64,000 nucleotides of DNA from Haloarchaeobius salinus (GTDB taxonomy: Archaea > Halobacteriota > Halobacteria > Halobacteriales > Natrialbaceae): positions 62,001 through 126,000 of the forward strand of contig NZ_JANHAU010000003.1 of NCBI RefSeq assembly GCF_024464185.1, in the 5' to 3' direction. Numbering within the stretch: position 1 is the first letter of the stretch; each line of letters opens with the position of its first letter. Positions 16,295-24,330 of this stretch are shown piece by piece. The notes beneath the pieces were generated by a model, which had not been told where the DNA came from, made no database searches, and was given only the letters and a program-made list of their open reading frames with translations. Made by a program: the position numbers and the translations under genes.

Positions 16295-17167
16295 TCAGTC
16301 GGCGCGCTGGGCCCGCGTCTCGCTCTCGTCGGAACCGATGGGAAGGAGGTCCGCGACGCGCGCCTCGTACACCGCCGGATCGGGCATCCGCTGGGAGATG
16401 TAGTACGCGATGCCGACGAGCACCAGCGCGAAGGCGGCGTCGCTCAGCCAGTGGACGCCGAGGTAGAACGTCGAGAACATGATGAGCACCGTGAGGATCC
16501 CGGCGAGCCAGGCGTACGGCCGGTCGGTCTCGCGGGCGTACAGCGCTGCCATCGCCGAGATACCGGTGTGGAGGCTCGGGAACGCCTTCACCAGCGTGTC
16601 GGTCGTGGTGATGCCCTCGCTGACGATGGGATGCAGGTCGTACAGCAGCGCGCGCATCACCGGCTCGCCGCTCGCGGTCTGCCCGAGGTACTCCGACGTT
16701 ACCGCCACGGGGAACGCCAGGAAGTACGGCAGCGCGAAGAGGACGAGCAGCGCGTAGCCCGCACAGTACCGCCGTGCCTGCTCGCGGTCGTGGACCTTCA
16801 GCTTGAAGTACGTGAACAGGGTCAGGAACGGGAAGCCGATGAGGTAGACCAACGCCATGAAGTACGTCAAGGGCTCCCACGTGACCGCCTGGAATGCGAG
16901 CACGGCTGTCCCTTCCAGGTCGTAGATGACGGCGGTGTACGCCGCGCCGGAGTGGAAGGTCCCGGCCATGGTGTTCACGCCCTGCGTGACGACCCAGGCG
17001 ACGCCGAGGTACTTCCAGTCGGTCCGCACGAGCTCGCGGGCGAACTCGCGGGGCGACGCTCCGGGGACGAACAGCGAGAAGCCGACGGCGAACGCGACGA
17101 GCGTGGGGACCGCTACGATGATGGTGAACAGCGTACCGAACGAGATGGCGGGGAGGAGCTGTTCCAT
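16295..17167 (-). CDS. PAP2-family membrane phosphatase (AUR1-like)
   Basis: The 290-residue integral membrane protein has about six helices. The PAP2 catalytic motifs are FPSLHTG (about residue 200) and STFYLGVHWLSD (about 236-247), giving the two histidines and the Asp/Arg needed for phosphomonoester or phosphotransfer chemistry at the membrane surface; the first Lys/Arg-rich motif is less clear. Relatives include lipid phosphatases and inositol-phosphorylceramide synthases, so the substrate is probably a prenyl or archaeal lipid phosphate. It converges with gatE (28 bp between stops). Confidence 0.88.
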   Translation of the reverse strand: MEQLLPAISFGTLFTIIVAVPTLVAFAVGFSLFVPGASPREFARELVRTDWKYLGVAWVVTQGVNTMAGTFHSGAAYTAVIYDLEGTAVLAFQAVTWEPLTYFMALVYLIGFPFLTLFTYFKLKVHDREQARRYCAGYALLVLFALPYFLAFPVAVTSEYLGQTASGEPVMRALLYDLHPIVSEGITTTDTLVKAFPSLHTGISAMAALYARETDRPYAWLAGILTVLIMFSTFYLGVHWLSDAAFALVLVGIAYYISQRMPDPAVYEARVADLLPIGSDESETRAQRAD

Positions 17168-17353
17168 GGTGCTACTCGTCGACGGCTGTCGTCGGCTGTC
17201 GGTCGTCGAGCTGTACGTCGGGGGGCGCGGTGGGCGGTGCGACGGGGCGGAACCGTCGCTGGCGGCTCTGGAGGGGCATTGACCTATCGATTACTGAATA
17301 GTCTTTCGCGTCGGACAAATGCTTTCCGGTACGGTTGACACACGTCAGCCGGC

Positions 17354-18112
17354 CTACCGCTCGTGGTCGCGGCCCCGGAGGTCCCGACCGCGTTCGAGCT
17401 CCTCGCTCGCCCGGCGGAAGATGCCCATCATCGTCCGGGTCTCGCGTTCGGTCAGGTGCGCCCGGCCGAACACCCGGCGGGCCATCCTGACGGTCTTGTG
17501 TCGCTTCTCGTCGTTGTGGTCGATCCCGTCGAGCAGGTCCTCGAACTTCTCGTAGAGGTGCTCGATGAGCTCCTCGTCGGCGCGCTCGTGCTGCCGGTCC
17601 GGGAGCTGGGTCTCCTCGACGGTCAGGTCCCGCAGCTCGTACATCGTCACCGTCGCGGCCTGCCCGAGGTTCAGCACGGGGTACTCGTCGCTCGCCGGGA
17701 TGGAGCAGACCGCGTCGAGCCGCGAGAGCTCCCGGTTGTGCAGCCCGTTGGCCTCGCGGCCGAAGACGATGCAGCTGTCGCCGTCGAGCTCGGCGAGGTC
17801 GTCCGCGAGCTCCGCCGGCGTCGAGTAGGGGAACCGGACGTGCTTCCGGCAGTCCTCGTTCGTCGTCGCCGTCAGCCCGACCGTGTAGTAGTTCTCCACG
17901 AGGTCGTCGAACTCGACTTCGCGGGCGTCGGCGAGCACGTCGCGCCGTGCCCGGCCCGCGAACCCCCACGCCTCGCCGTGCTTCTCCTTGACACCCTCGG
18001 GCGGGTCGACCAGCAGCAGCTCCGACAGCCCGAAGTTCTTCATCGCCCGGGCGATGGTGCCGACGTTGCCCGGCGTCTTCGCGTCGACCACCGCGACTGC
18101 GGGCACGCTCAT
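17354..18112 (-). CDS. trmJ: tRNA 2'-O-methyltransferase TrmJ (SPOUT)
   Basis: The 252-residue SPOUT enzyme has the three SpoU/TrmH motifs: KTPGNVGTIARAMKNFG (residues 12-28), IVFGREANGL (about 118-127) and LNLGQAATVTMYEL (about 146-159). The first contains the catalytic Arg and the third forms the knotted SAM site. TrmJ methylates the ribose at position 32 of tRNA; archaeal enzymes studied act on cytidine 32. The C-terminal tail with RMARRVFGRAHLTERE is the dimerisation part typical of TrmJ. Its ATG overlaps the upstream gene's stop (18109-18112), so the two are co-translated. Confidence 0.93.
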   Translation of the reverse strand: MSVPAVAVVDAKTPGNVGTIARAMKNFGLSELLLVDPPEGVKEKHGEAWGFAGRARRDVLADAREVEFDDLVENYYTVGLTATTNEDCRKHVRFPYSTPAELADDLAELDGDSCIVFGREANGLHNRELSRLDAVCSIPASDEYPVLNLGQAATVTMYELRDLTVEETQLPDRQHERADEELIEHLYEKFEDLLDGIDHNDEKRHKTVRMARRVFGRAHLTERETRTMMGIFRRASEELERGRDLRGRDHER

Positions 18113-18648
18113 GCGTCGTCGCCGGTCGGGTAGTCCCGGTCGAACTCCATGTTCCGCAGGTCGATGCGCTTCTCCTCCTCTTCCTCCTGCTGGTCGGCGA
18201 ACTCCTCGGGGTCCGGTAGGTTGGGAGTCGGCAGGTCACGCGGGTCCGTGTCCACGTGCTCCATCCCGGCGTAGCCCTCCGGCGCGCGCCCACCGTCGAG
18301 GAACCACTCGTGGAACGCGTCCTCGAACTCCTCCGTCTCGGCGTACTCGACGCCCCCCTCCTCGCGGAACCAGTAGAGGAAGTCCAGCTCGTGCTCGTCG
18401 CAGAGCACCGCCTCGTTCAGCGGTTCGCCGTACACCGCCGCCGCCTCGTTGCACTGCTCGATGTTCTCGTCGCCGTGAATCAGCCAGCAGGCGTCGCACG
18501 GCCCGCCGAAGATGACGGTGAGCCGGACGAGCCGCCGACGTGTGTCGTCGCTCATCTCGTCGAACGGACGCACCTCGGCATCCTCGGTGAACACCTCGTC
18601 CTCGTCGAAGCGCCACCCCCGGAGACCGATGCTGATCTTCTCGCTCAT
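18109..18648 (-). CDS. Conserved acidic protein coupled to trmJ, putative metal site
   Basis: The 179-residue acidic protein does not match a family I can name. The N-terminal half reads as a compact domain with GGPCDACW (Cys 51 and 54), C67 and LCDEHELDF (C83, H86), a spacing that could bind zinc. The C-terminal 50 residues are Glu/Asp/Pro-rich and likely disordered. The stop overlaps the trmJ start by four bases, which suggests a shared role in RNA modification or simply coupled expression. The ATG at 18648 is the only good start. Confidence 0.75.
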   Translation of the reverse strand: MSEKISIGLRGWRFDEDEVFTEDAEVRPFDEMSDDTRRRLVRLTVIFGGPCDACWLIHGDENIEQCNEAAAVYGEPLNEAVLCDEHELDFLYWFREEGGVEYAETEEFEDAFHEWFLDGGRAPEGYAGMEHVDTDPRDLPTPNLPDPEEFADQQEEEEEKRIDLRNMEFDRDYPTGDDA

Positions 18649-18786
18649 ACCCGACGGTATCGGGTCTGTGGGTAAAAGCGACGCGTATCGGGACTAGTAT
18701 CTGTGGCTCGTGATTGGGTCGGGTCGGTCTCGGACACGGACGGTCAGGAAGCGACTTCGAGGCCAACAGGCCCTATTGACGATAAC

Positions 18787-19033
18787 AACCGGAAAGCCCC
18801 GAGCGTCTCGACGGCTGCACCTCGCTGCGCTCCTCGTACCTGCGGTGCTTGCGTCGGTTCGCCTGTCGAGACGCTCGCCCCTTTCAGCCCCACCCGACCG
18901 CGACCGCCCCGCACCTCAGACCTCCCCAGCCGATTGCGCTTCTCAGTCGCTAGCGCTCCCTGCGATGCTCATCCCTCGCGCGAGTGCGGCGAGCGGCCTT
19001 CGGCACGCTCGCCAGCCGCGCGCCATCCGGCTG
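18787..19033 (+). repeat. GC-rich intergenic repeat-like element with inverted repeats
   Basis: The 509 bp between 18649 and 19157 hold no credible gene; short open frames there have no start signals and show the Arg/Pro/Ser bias of non-coding GC-rich DNA. Within it, gagcgtctcgac (18801-18812) pairs perfectly with gtcgagacgctc (18865-18876), and ggcgagcg (18988-18995) with cgctcgcc (19006-19013). The segment between contains ccccacccgaccgcgaccg and cattcgc-like runs that I recall seeing interspersed in other haloarchaeal genomes; that memory needs a search. Possible nature: a dispersed non-coding repeat or structured RNA. Confidence 0.5.
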
Positions 19034-19157
19034 GTCGGACAACGACGACGCCACAGTCCGGGAACCCTACGCAGGCCGAAGTTCTACAATAGCCGTCAAC
19101 TATTCTCGTGTCGAGACCTCCCGAAGACACTTGCCTGTGTTCTCCGATACCTCGGTC

Positions 19158-19625
19158 ATGCGACACGGAATCGCCCTGCTGTGTCTCTGCCTGGTCCTCG
19201 CAGGCTGTTCGTCGTCGACACCAGCGCCGGGGACGACGACGCCGACGGACTCTCCGTGTTCGACGACGGTCGAGTACGAGCAACGACCGGTTCCCGACCT
19301 GCCCTCGAACGTCACCCGTGAGACGGCCATCGCGTTCGCAGAGAGCCACGCTGAGGCCCTGGCGTGGAACGATAGCATCCGTTCGGCCGAGTTCGGGCTC
19401 AGCGTTACCAGCGACACCTCCGTCGTGAACCGGACCCCTGACGGATTCATCATCCACGTCACCGGTGGGGTGACGTTCCAGGGCTGTACCGACGGGAGCG
19501 TGTGGGTTGCGGACGGCGGACTGGCTGCGAACTACTTCGTCAACGAGACGACGGCTATCCGCCTCAATCATCCACAGAACACGACCGACGACCCGCGAGA
19601 GCACGGCGGCGAGGTCGTTGTATAA
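19158..19625 (+). CDS. Small secreted lipoprotein of unknown function
   Basis: The 155-residue protein starts with a Sec-type lipoprotein signal: hydrophobic ALLCLCLVLAGC, with the lipobox LAGC at residues 13-16. A short Ser/Thr/Pro linker and a mature domain of about 120 residues follow, with four Asn-X-Ser/Thr sites. No twin arginine is present, unlike most haloarchaeal lipoproteins. The fold around VTGGVTFQGCTDGSVWVADGG looks beta-rich. Upstream starts in the same frame run through the non-coding repeat and are rejected. No family recognised. Confidence 0.72.
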   Translation: MRHGIALLCLCLVLAGCSSSTPAPGTTTPTDSPCSTTVEYEQRPVPDLPSNVTRETAIAFAESHAEALAWNDSIRSAEFGLSVTSDTSVVNRTPDGFIIHVTGGVTFQGCTDGSVWVADGGLAANYFVNETTAIRLNHPQNTTDDPREHGGEVVV

Positions 19626-19631
19626 CCCGAC

Positions 19632-21278
19632 CTAGGGCCGTACCACGTCCCGGTACGCCGACCAGAGCGACGACGCGCCCTCGCCGGGATGGGTCAGCCC
19701 GAGGCGCTGGCCGATGTCGTCCTGGCGGCGCAGCGGCTCGAAGACGGCGGGCCACTCGAACGGCCAGATTTCACAGCGCTTCGCGGGGTGACCGACATCG
19801 TCGAGCAGCGCGTTGACGGCCCGTCGGGCGGCCTCGTTCGCACACTCCATGCTCGCGAGGTCCGTCTCCGTGCGGACGTAGTCGGCGGCGAGGTAGAGGT
19901 TCGGGCACTCGGTGGCCGCGTCCGGGCGGTGCTGGAGGCTTCCGACGGTGTTGATGAGGAGTTCGGCGTCGTTCGTCGCCGTGCCCGTTTCCTCGTCGAA
20001 CCCGACGGCGGGGTCGAGCTGGCTGGCGACGAGGGTGGCCTCGTTCAACAGGTCGGTGCCGAGGTGGGCGCGGAGCTGTGCCCAGGTCTCGTCGACGATC
20101 TCCTCGCGGGTGCACTCGCGGGCCGGCTTGCCGTAGACGATGCCGGGTTCGTCCCACTCCGAGATAATGACCGAGAGCACACCCTCGGTCTCGTCGAACG
20201 CGTCGAAGTCGTAGCGCTCCCAGAACTGACGCTGGCTCACGGCGGTCAGCGCCCACGGCGAGTCGTAGAACACGCCGTGCCCCCGGACCGGCGCGAGGTC
20301 CTCCCGGAGGTAGAACTGCACGCCGTTCATCCAGCCGTGGTCGAGGTTCCGCACGCCGGACAGGGAGGGGGCGGCCCGTTCCAGTTCGGGCGTGAGCAGC
20401 GCCGCGACGGCGGGCGCTGGCACCGCGAGGACGTAGTGGTCCGCCTCGATTCGTTCCTCGTCACCGTCGGGACCGTCGTACCGAATTCGGGCACCGGTGA
20501 CGCGCTCCCCGTCGGATTCGACTGCGGTGACGGCCGCGTTCGGGACGAGTTCGACGCCACGGCGGCGCAGGTGGTCGACCCACGGGTCGATCCACGCCTC
20601 GTTCGTCGGGCCGTCGAGCAGCCGGTCGGCGGGGAGGTCCGGGTCGAACAGCCCGCGGAGCATCTGCAGGTAGATGCGGCCGATGGTCCGCGTCGAGGAC
20701 ACCTGCGGGCGCATCGCGACGAGGGACTGGGTGATGCCGTAGCCGAGGTACGTCTGGTACGCGTGTGACATCTCCTCGGCGCGGATGAACTCCCACCAGG
20801 AGCGCTGCTCGTACTCCTCGCGCCAGCGTCGCTCCGAGCTGGACAGCAGGGTCAGCAGGCGGTTCGCGAAGAACGCCGCCTCGTCTCGGGGCACCTCCGA
20901 GCCGAACACGTTCAGGATGCGTTCACGCCACTCCCGCACCGAGCGCGGCGCGCCGACGCGCATCAGCCGGTCGTCGCCGTCGGTCACCGCCTGCAGGAGC
21001 TCGTCGGTGGTCGTCAGCCGGTCGGCGACGGTGCCGCCGTCGACCGGGATGCGGGACATGGTGTCGGTGACGTGCCGGTAGAACCCCGGGAAGAACCGGA
21101 ACCCGTGCTCCGCCGGGAGGTGGGCGTCGCCGTCCGCCGGGCCGGGGAAGCTCCGGGCCTTCCCGCCGAACCGGTCGTTGCGCTCGTACACCGTCACGTC
21201 GAACCCGCGCTCCGCGAGTTCGTGTGCTGCACTCAGACCGCCGATACCGCCGCCGAGTATCGCTACCGTTCGTGTCAT
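19632..21278 (-). CDS. FAD-dependent amine oxidase/desaturase-like protein (HpnE/CrtI type)
   Basis: The 548-residue flavoprotein has an N-terminal dinucleotide fold VAILGGGIGGLSAAHELAER (residues 5-24), the ERNDRFGGKARS continuation and an AEHGFRFFPGFYRH block characteristic of hydroxysqualene dehydroxylase and phytoene desaturase-like proteins. The C-terminal FAD motif is LYLAADYVRTETDLASMECA. These enzymes act on isoprenoid hydrocarbons, which suits haloarchaeal carotenoid or squalene metabolism, but no carotenoid gene is adjacent. Start at 21278 (MTRTVAILGGG); the longer upstream frame is non-coding. Substrate unproven. Confidence 0.82.
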   Translation of the reverse strand: MTRTVAILGGGIGGLSAAHELAERGFDVTVYERNDRFGGKARSFPGPADGDAHLPAEHGFRFFPGFYRHVTDTMSRIPVDGGTVADRLTTTDELLQAVTDGDDRLMRVGAPRSVREWRERILNVFGSEVPRDEAAFFANRLLTLLSSSERRWREEYEQRSWWEFIRAEEMSHAYQTYLGYGITQSLVAMRPQVSSTRTIGRIYLQMLRGLFDPDLPADRLLDGPTNEAWIDPWVDHLRRRGVELVPNAAVTAVESDGERVTGARIRYDGPDGDEERIEADHYVLAVPAPAVAALLTPELERAAPSLSGVRNLDHGWMNGVQFYLREDLAPVRGHGVFYDSPWALTAVSQRQFWERYDFDAFDETEGVLSVIISEWDEPGIVYGKPARECTREEIVDETWAQLRAHLGTDLLNEATLVASQLDPAVGFDEETGTATNDAELLINTVGSLQHRPDAATECPNLYLAADYVRTETDLASMECANEAARRAVNALLDDVGHPAKRCEIWPFEWPAVFEPLRRQDDIGQRLGLTHPGEGASSLWSAYRDVVRP

Positions 21279-21396
21279 TGTCTGTCGTGGAGGCCGGGTG
21301 TTCACCCCCGCTAGGGAACACAGCACAAAAACCGTTCGCACGGGGAAGCGGGGTCGTATGCCAACGTCTATACTTCTCGCGTTCCTCCGAACAGTT

Positions 21397-21693
21397 ATGA
21401 CCGACGAGGCGGAGCTTCGCGACCGCATCGGGGCGTTCCTCGACCGGAACTTCCCGCAGATCGAGATGCATGGAGGGAGCTGGGACATCGCGAGCCTCGA
21501 CGCCGAGAGCGGCGAGGTGCACCTGCTGCTCTCCGGTGCCTGCGACGGCTGTGGCATCTCCAGCCTGACGACGGAGGCGCTGCGCGCCCGACTCCCGGCG
21601 GAGATCCCCGAACTGACCGAGGTCACCGTCGAGACCGGCATGGGCGAGGAGTCCCGTCCGACCGCCGAGGACCTCTCGGACGTGCCGTTCTGA
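21397..21693 (+). CDS. NifU C-terminal-domain iron-sulfur scaffold protein
   Basis: The 98-residue protein has the NifU/NFU core MHGGSWDIASLD (24-35) and the cluster-binding pair Cys49-x2-Cys52 in GACDGCGISSLT. Proteins of this class carry or deliver Fe-S clusters in the cytoplasm. The start at ATG 21397 (MTDEAELRD) agrees with the usual length; the upstream ATG at 21358 would add 13 hydrophobic residues that are not part of the family. Divergent from the flavoprotein; the DUF192 gene follows 61 bp later. Confidence 0.9.
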   Translation: MTDEAELRDRIGAFLDRNFPQIEMHGGSWDIASLDAESGEVHLLLSGACDGCGISSLTTEALRARLPAEIPELTEVTVETGMGEESRPTAEDLSDVPF

Positions 21694-21754
21694 GGGCGAC
21701 CCGGGGACGGGAGCGACCCGCAGACCTAAATCGGGGGCCGACGAAGCCTCCCCC

Positions 21755-22117
21755 GTGCGACTCGTCCACTACGAAGCGAGGGGCGACGACGAGCTGTCGT
21801 CCGAGACGCTGGCCTCGACCGTTGAGTTCGCCGACTCGTTCCTCTCGCGGGCCCGTGGACTCATGTTCCGACGTTCGATCCCCGACGACTACGCGCTCGT
21901 GTTCCGGTTCGACCGGCCGTCGACCCACGACCTGCACATGGTGTTCGTCCCGTTCGCCATCGACGCGCTCTGGCTCGTCGACGACGAGGTCGTCCACAAG
22001 AAGCGCCTGCGGCCCTGGGTCGGTATCGGCCGGGCGACCGCCGACACCATCGTCGAACTCCCGGCGGGGGCGGCCGCCGACGTGGAGCCGGGCGACATCG
22101 TCCACGTCGAGGACTGA
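21755..22117 (+). CDS. DUF192 family protein
   Basis: The 120-residue single-domain protein has the DUF192 pattern: SFLSRARGLMFRRSIPDD (28-45), HMVFVPFAIDALWLVDD and ILEL-like TIVELPAG near the end. DUF192 proteins are small beta-rich proteins, many of them exported; here no signal peptide is visible. Biochemical role unknown. Starts with GTG 21755. It may be cotranscribed with the upstream NifU-like gene. Confidence 0.85.
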   Translation: MRLVHYEARGDDELSSETLASTVEFADSFLSRARGLMFRRSIPDDYALVFRFDRPSTHDLHMVFVPFAIDALWLVDDEVVHKKRLRPWVGIGRATADTIVELPAGAAADVEPGDIVHVED

Positions 22118-22209
22118 CCGACGGCAGTTTTTGCGGGTCCGACAGTTCGGTCTGTCCGACGGAGTCGTTGATTACCGTGTGCGGTCACGGATCGAGTGGC
22201 ATATGACCG

Positions 22210-23811
22210 GTGACCGATTTATTCGGGGGCTCCCCCGAACACACACTCTCGAACGCTGACGTCAGCTTTCTGGACACGACACTGCGCGACGGCGAACAGG
22301 CACCCGGCGTCTCGTTGACCCCGGAGGAGAAAGTGGAGATAGCGGCGGCGCTGGAGCGGTCCGGCGTCGACGTGGTCGAGGCCGGCTCGGCCTGCACGGG
22401 CGAGGGCGAGCGCGCGGCCATCAGCCGTGTGACCGACCTCGGGCTCGACGCGACCGTGACGAGCTTCGCCCGCGGACTGCAGGGAGACATCGACAGCGCG
22501 CTCGGCTGCGACGTCGACGGCGTGAACCTCGTCGTCCCGTCGAGCGACCGCCACGTCGAGCGGAAGGTCGGCTCCACGCGTGCGGAGGTGCTCGACTCCA
22601 CCGTCGAACTCGTCGAGTACGCGAAGGAGCACGGCCTCTGGGTCGAGGTCATCGGCGAGGACGGCTCGCGTGCGGACCTCGACTACCTCGAAGAGCTCGC
22701 CGAGGTCTCGCTCGACGCGGGCGCGGACCGGTTCTGCTTCGCCGACACGGTCGGCCACGCCGGCCCGGAGGAGACCGCCGAGGCAGTCGAGCGCCTGGCC
22801 GCGGTCGGCCCCGTGAGCGCACACACGCACGACGACCTCGGACTCGGCGTGACGAACGCGCTGGCGGCCGTCGAGGCCGGCGCGGACCTCGTCCACGCGA
22901 CCGTCAACGGCGTCGGCGAGCGCGCCGGCAACGTCGCGCTGGAGGAGGTCGTGATGGCGCTCTCGCACGTCTACGGCGTCGAGACGCTCGACACGGAGAC
23001 GCTGTACGACCTCGGCAGCGTGGTCGCCCGGACGACGGGGATGCGGCCCGCGCCGAACAAGGCCGTCACGGGCGCGAACGCGTTCGCCCACGAGTCCGGC
23101 ATCCACACGGACGGCACGCTGAAGGACGACCGGATGTACGAACCGTACCCGCCGGAGGCGGTGGGCCGCGAGCGCCGGCTCGTCCTCGGCAAGCACGCCG
23201 GCCGGGCCGGTGTCCGCGCCGCGCTCGCCGAACACGATGTCGACGTGACCGAGGAGGAACTCGGGGTCGTCGTCGGGCGCGTGAAGGACCTCGCGGAGCG
23301 GGGCCGCCGCGTGACCGACGCCGACCTCCTGGCGGTCGCCGAGGACGTGACCGGCCGGGAGCGCGACCGCCGGGTCGAGCTCGTGGAGGTGACCGCGACC
23401 GCCGGCAGCGCGACCCCGACCGCGAGCGTCAGGCTGGACGTGGACCCGTCGGTGCTCGGCCCCGAGGACCTCTCGGACGCCGAGGTCGCCGAGGCTGAAG
23501 AGTCGGGCGGGACCGTCGAGCGCGTCGCCAGCGGCACCGGCTCCGGGCCGGTCGACGCGGCGGTGTCGGCGGTCAGGAAGGCCGTCGGCGGTGCGACCGA
23601 TGTCCACCTCACGGCGTACCACGTCGACGCCATCACCGGGGGCACCGACGCCCTCGTGACCGTCGAGGTGACGATGGCCCGCGACGACGACGAAGTGACC
23701 GTCGCCCACAGCGACGCCGACATCACCCGAGCCAGCGTCGAGGCGATGGTCGACGCCCTCGACCGATTGCTCGCGGACGCACAGCCGCGGCTCGCCCCGA
23801 CGACGGACTGA
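22210..23811 (+). CDS. 2-isopropylmalate/(R)-citramalate synthase family protein
   Basis: The 533-residue protein of the LeuA/CimA family condenses acetyl-CoA with a 2-oxo acid in leucine or isoleucine synthesis. The catalytic start FLDTTLRDGEQAPGVSL (about 20-36), HTHDDLGLG, VNGVGERAGN and HESGIHTDG signatures are all present. After the barrel and linker, the last 130 residues look like the LeuA regulatory dimer domain that binds the end-product amino acid. GTG at 22210 is the only usable start, since a stop lies two codons upstream. A GC-rich hairpin sits in codons 5-10. LeuA versus CimA cannot be decided from this sequence alone. Confidence 0.88.
   Translation: MTDLFGGSPEHTLSNADVSFLDTTLRDGEQAPGVSLTPEEKVEIAAALERSGVDVVEAGSACTGEGERAAISRVTDLGLDATVTSFARGLQGDIDSALGCDVDGVNLVVPSSDRHVERKVGSTRAEVLDSTVELVEYAKEHGLWVEVIGEDGSRADLDYLEELAEVSLDAGADRFCFADTVGHAGPEETAEAVERLAAVGPVSAHTHDDLGLGVTNALAAVEAGADLVHATVNGVGERAGNVALEEVVMALSHVYGVETLDTETLYDLGSVVARTTGMRPAPNKAVTGANAFAHESGIHTDGTLKDDRMYEPYPPEAVGRERRLVLGKHAGRAGVRAALAEHDVDVTEEELGVVVGRVKDLAERGRRVTDADLLAVAEDVTGRERDRRVELVEVTATAGSATPTASVRLDVDPSVLGPEDLSDAEVAEAEESGGTVERVASGTGSGPVDAAVSAVRKAVGGATDVHLTAYHVDAITGGTDALVTVEVTMARDDDEVTVAHSDADITRASVEAMVDALDRLLADAQPRLAPTTD
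22222..22239 (+). other. Perfect GC hairpin inside the first codons of the LeuA/CimA gene
   Basis: ttcggggg and cccccgaa form an 8-bp perfect inverted repeat with a two-base centre, 12 bp after the GTG start. It lies in the initiation region of the mRNA and could damp translation; no evidence of regulation beyond the sequence. Confidence 0.4.
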
Positions 23812-23827
23812 CGAGCCAAACTACCCG

Positions 23828-23838
23828 GTTTTTTAACC
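23828..23838 (+). promoter_or_regulatory. TATA box of the gene at 23866
   Basis: ggttttttaac is about 30 bp upstream of the ATG at 23866, consistent with a leaderless transcript, and follows the LeuA/CimA stop by 16 bp. Confidence 0.5.
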
Positions 23839-23865
23839 AGCAGTATCATTGTTCCGCCCGTTGGG

Positions 23866-24330
23866 ATGACCTACGACAGCCCGACGCAGTCGCCGGCGAG
23901 GGCCCAGTTCGTCGACGAGACGCCCCCGGGGAAGCGGATCGTCGACCGGACGGACGGCATCGTCGACCGGCTGCGTGACGAACTCGGTCGCGACCTCACG
24001 ATGGTCGCGGCCTACAACGCGGACGTGCTGGAGATCCACTACTTCCACGAGACGTTCCGCGAGCAGTACGAGCCCTCGGACCTCGACGCGCTCGCCGCGG
24101 ACCTCTGTCTCGACGGACGCATGGGGGATTCGTTCCAGGAGGAGCTCCTGCAACTCGGCCGCTTCAACTTCGTCGTCAAGGGGTTCGACGACGGACTGCT
24201 CCTGCGCGTGCCGCTCAGCGACGGGACGGGGGTCGCGGTCTCGACGAACCTCAACGCGGGGGAGAAGGTGGCGACGATGGTCCCGCGTATCGTCGAGAAC
24301 TGCGAGGTGCGTGTCGAGACCCGCGATTAG
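23866..24330 (+). CDS. Conserved haloarchaeal protein, function unknown
   Basis: The 154-residue soluble protein alternates helices and strands: IVDRLRDELGRDLTMVAAYN, EIHYFHETFREQYEP, then GRFNFVVKGFDDGLLLRVPL. I recognise the type as a haloarchaeal conserved family without known function, but no catalytic motif is seen. Its TAG stop overlaps the convergent TFB gene's stop by four bases (24327-24330). Own promoter likely (TATA at 23828). Confidence 0.75.
   Translation: MTYDSPTQSPARAQFVDETPPGKRIVDRTDGIVDRLRDELGRDLTMVAAYNADVLEIHYFHETFREQYEPSDLDALAADLCLDGRMGDSFQEELLQLGRFNFVVKGFDDGLLLRVPLSDGTGVAVSTNLNAGEKVATMVPRIVENCEVRVETRD

Noticed and set aside
18703-19157. Short open frames between the trmJ-coupled gene and the lipoprotein
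   Set aside because: They lie in the GC-rich repeat, lack promoters at the right distance and have non-protein-like composition.
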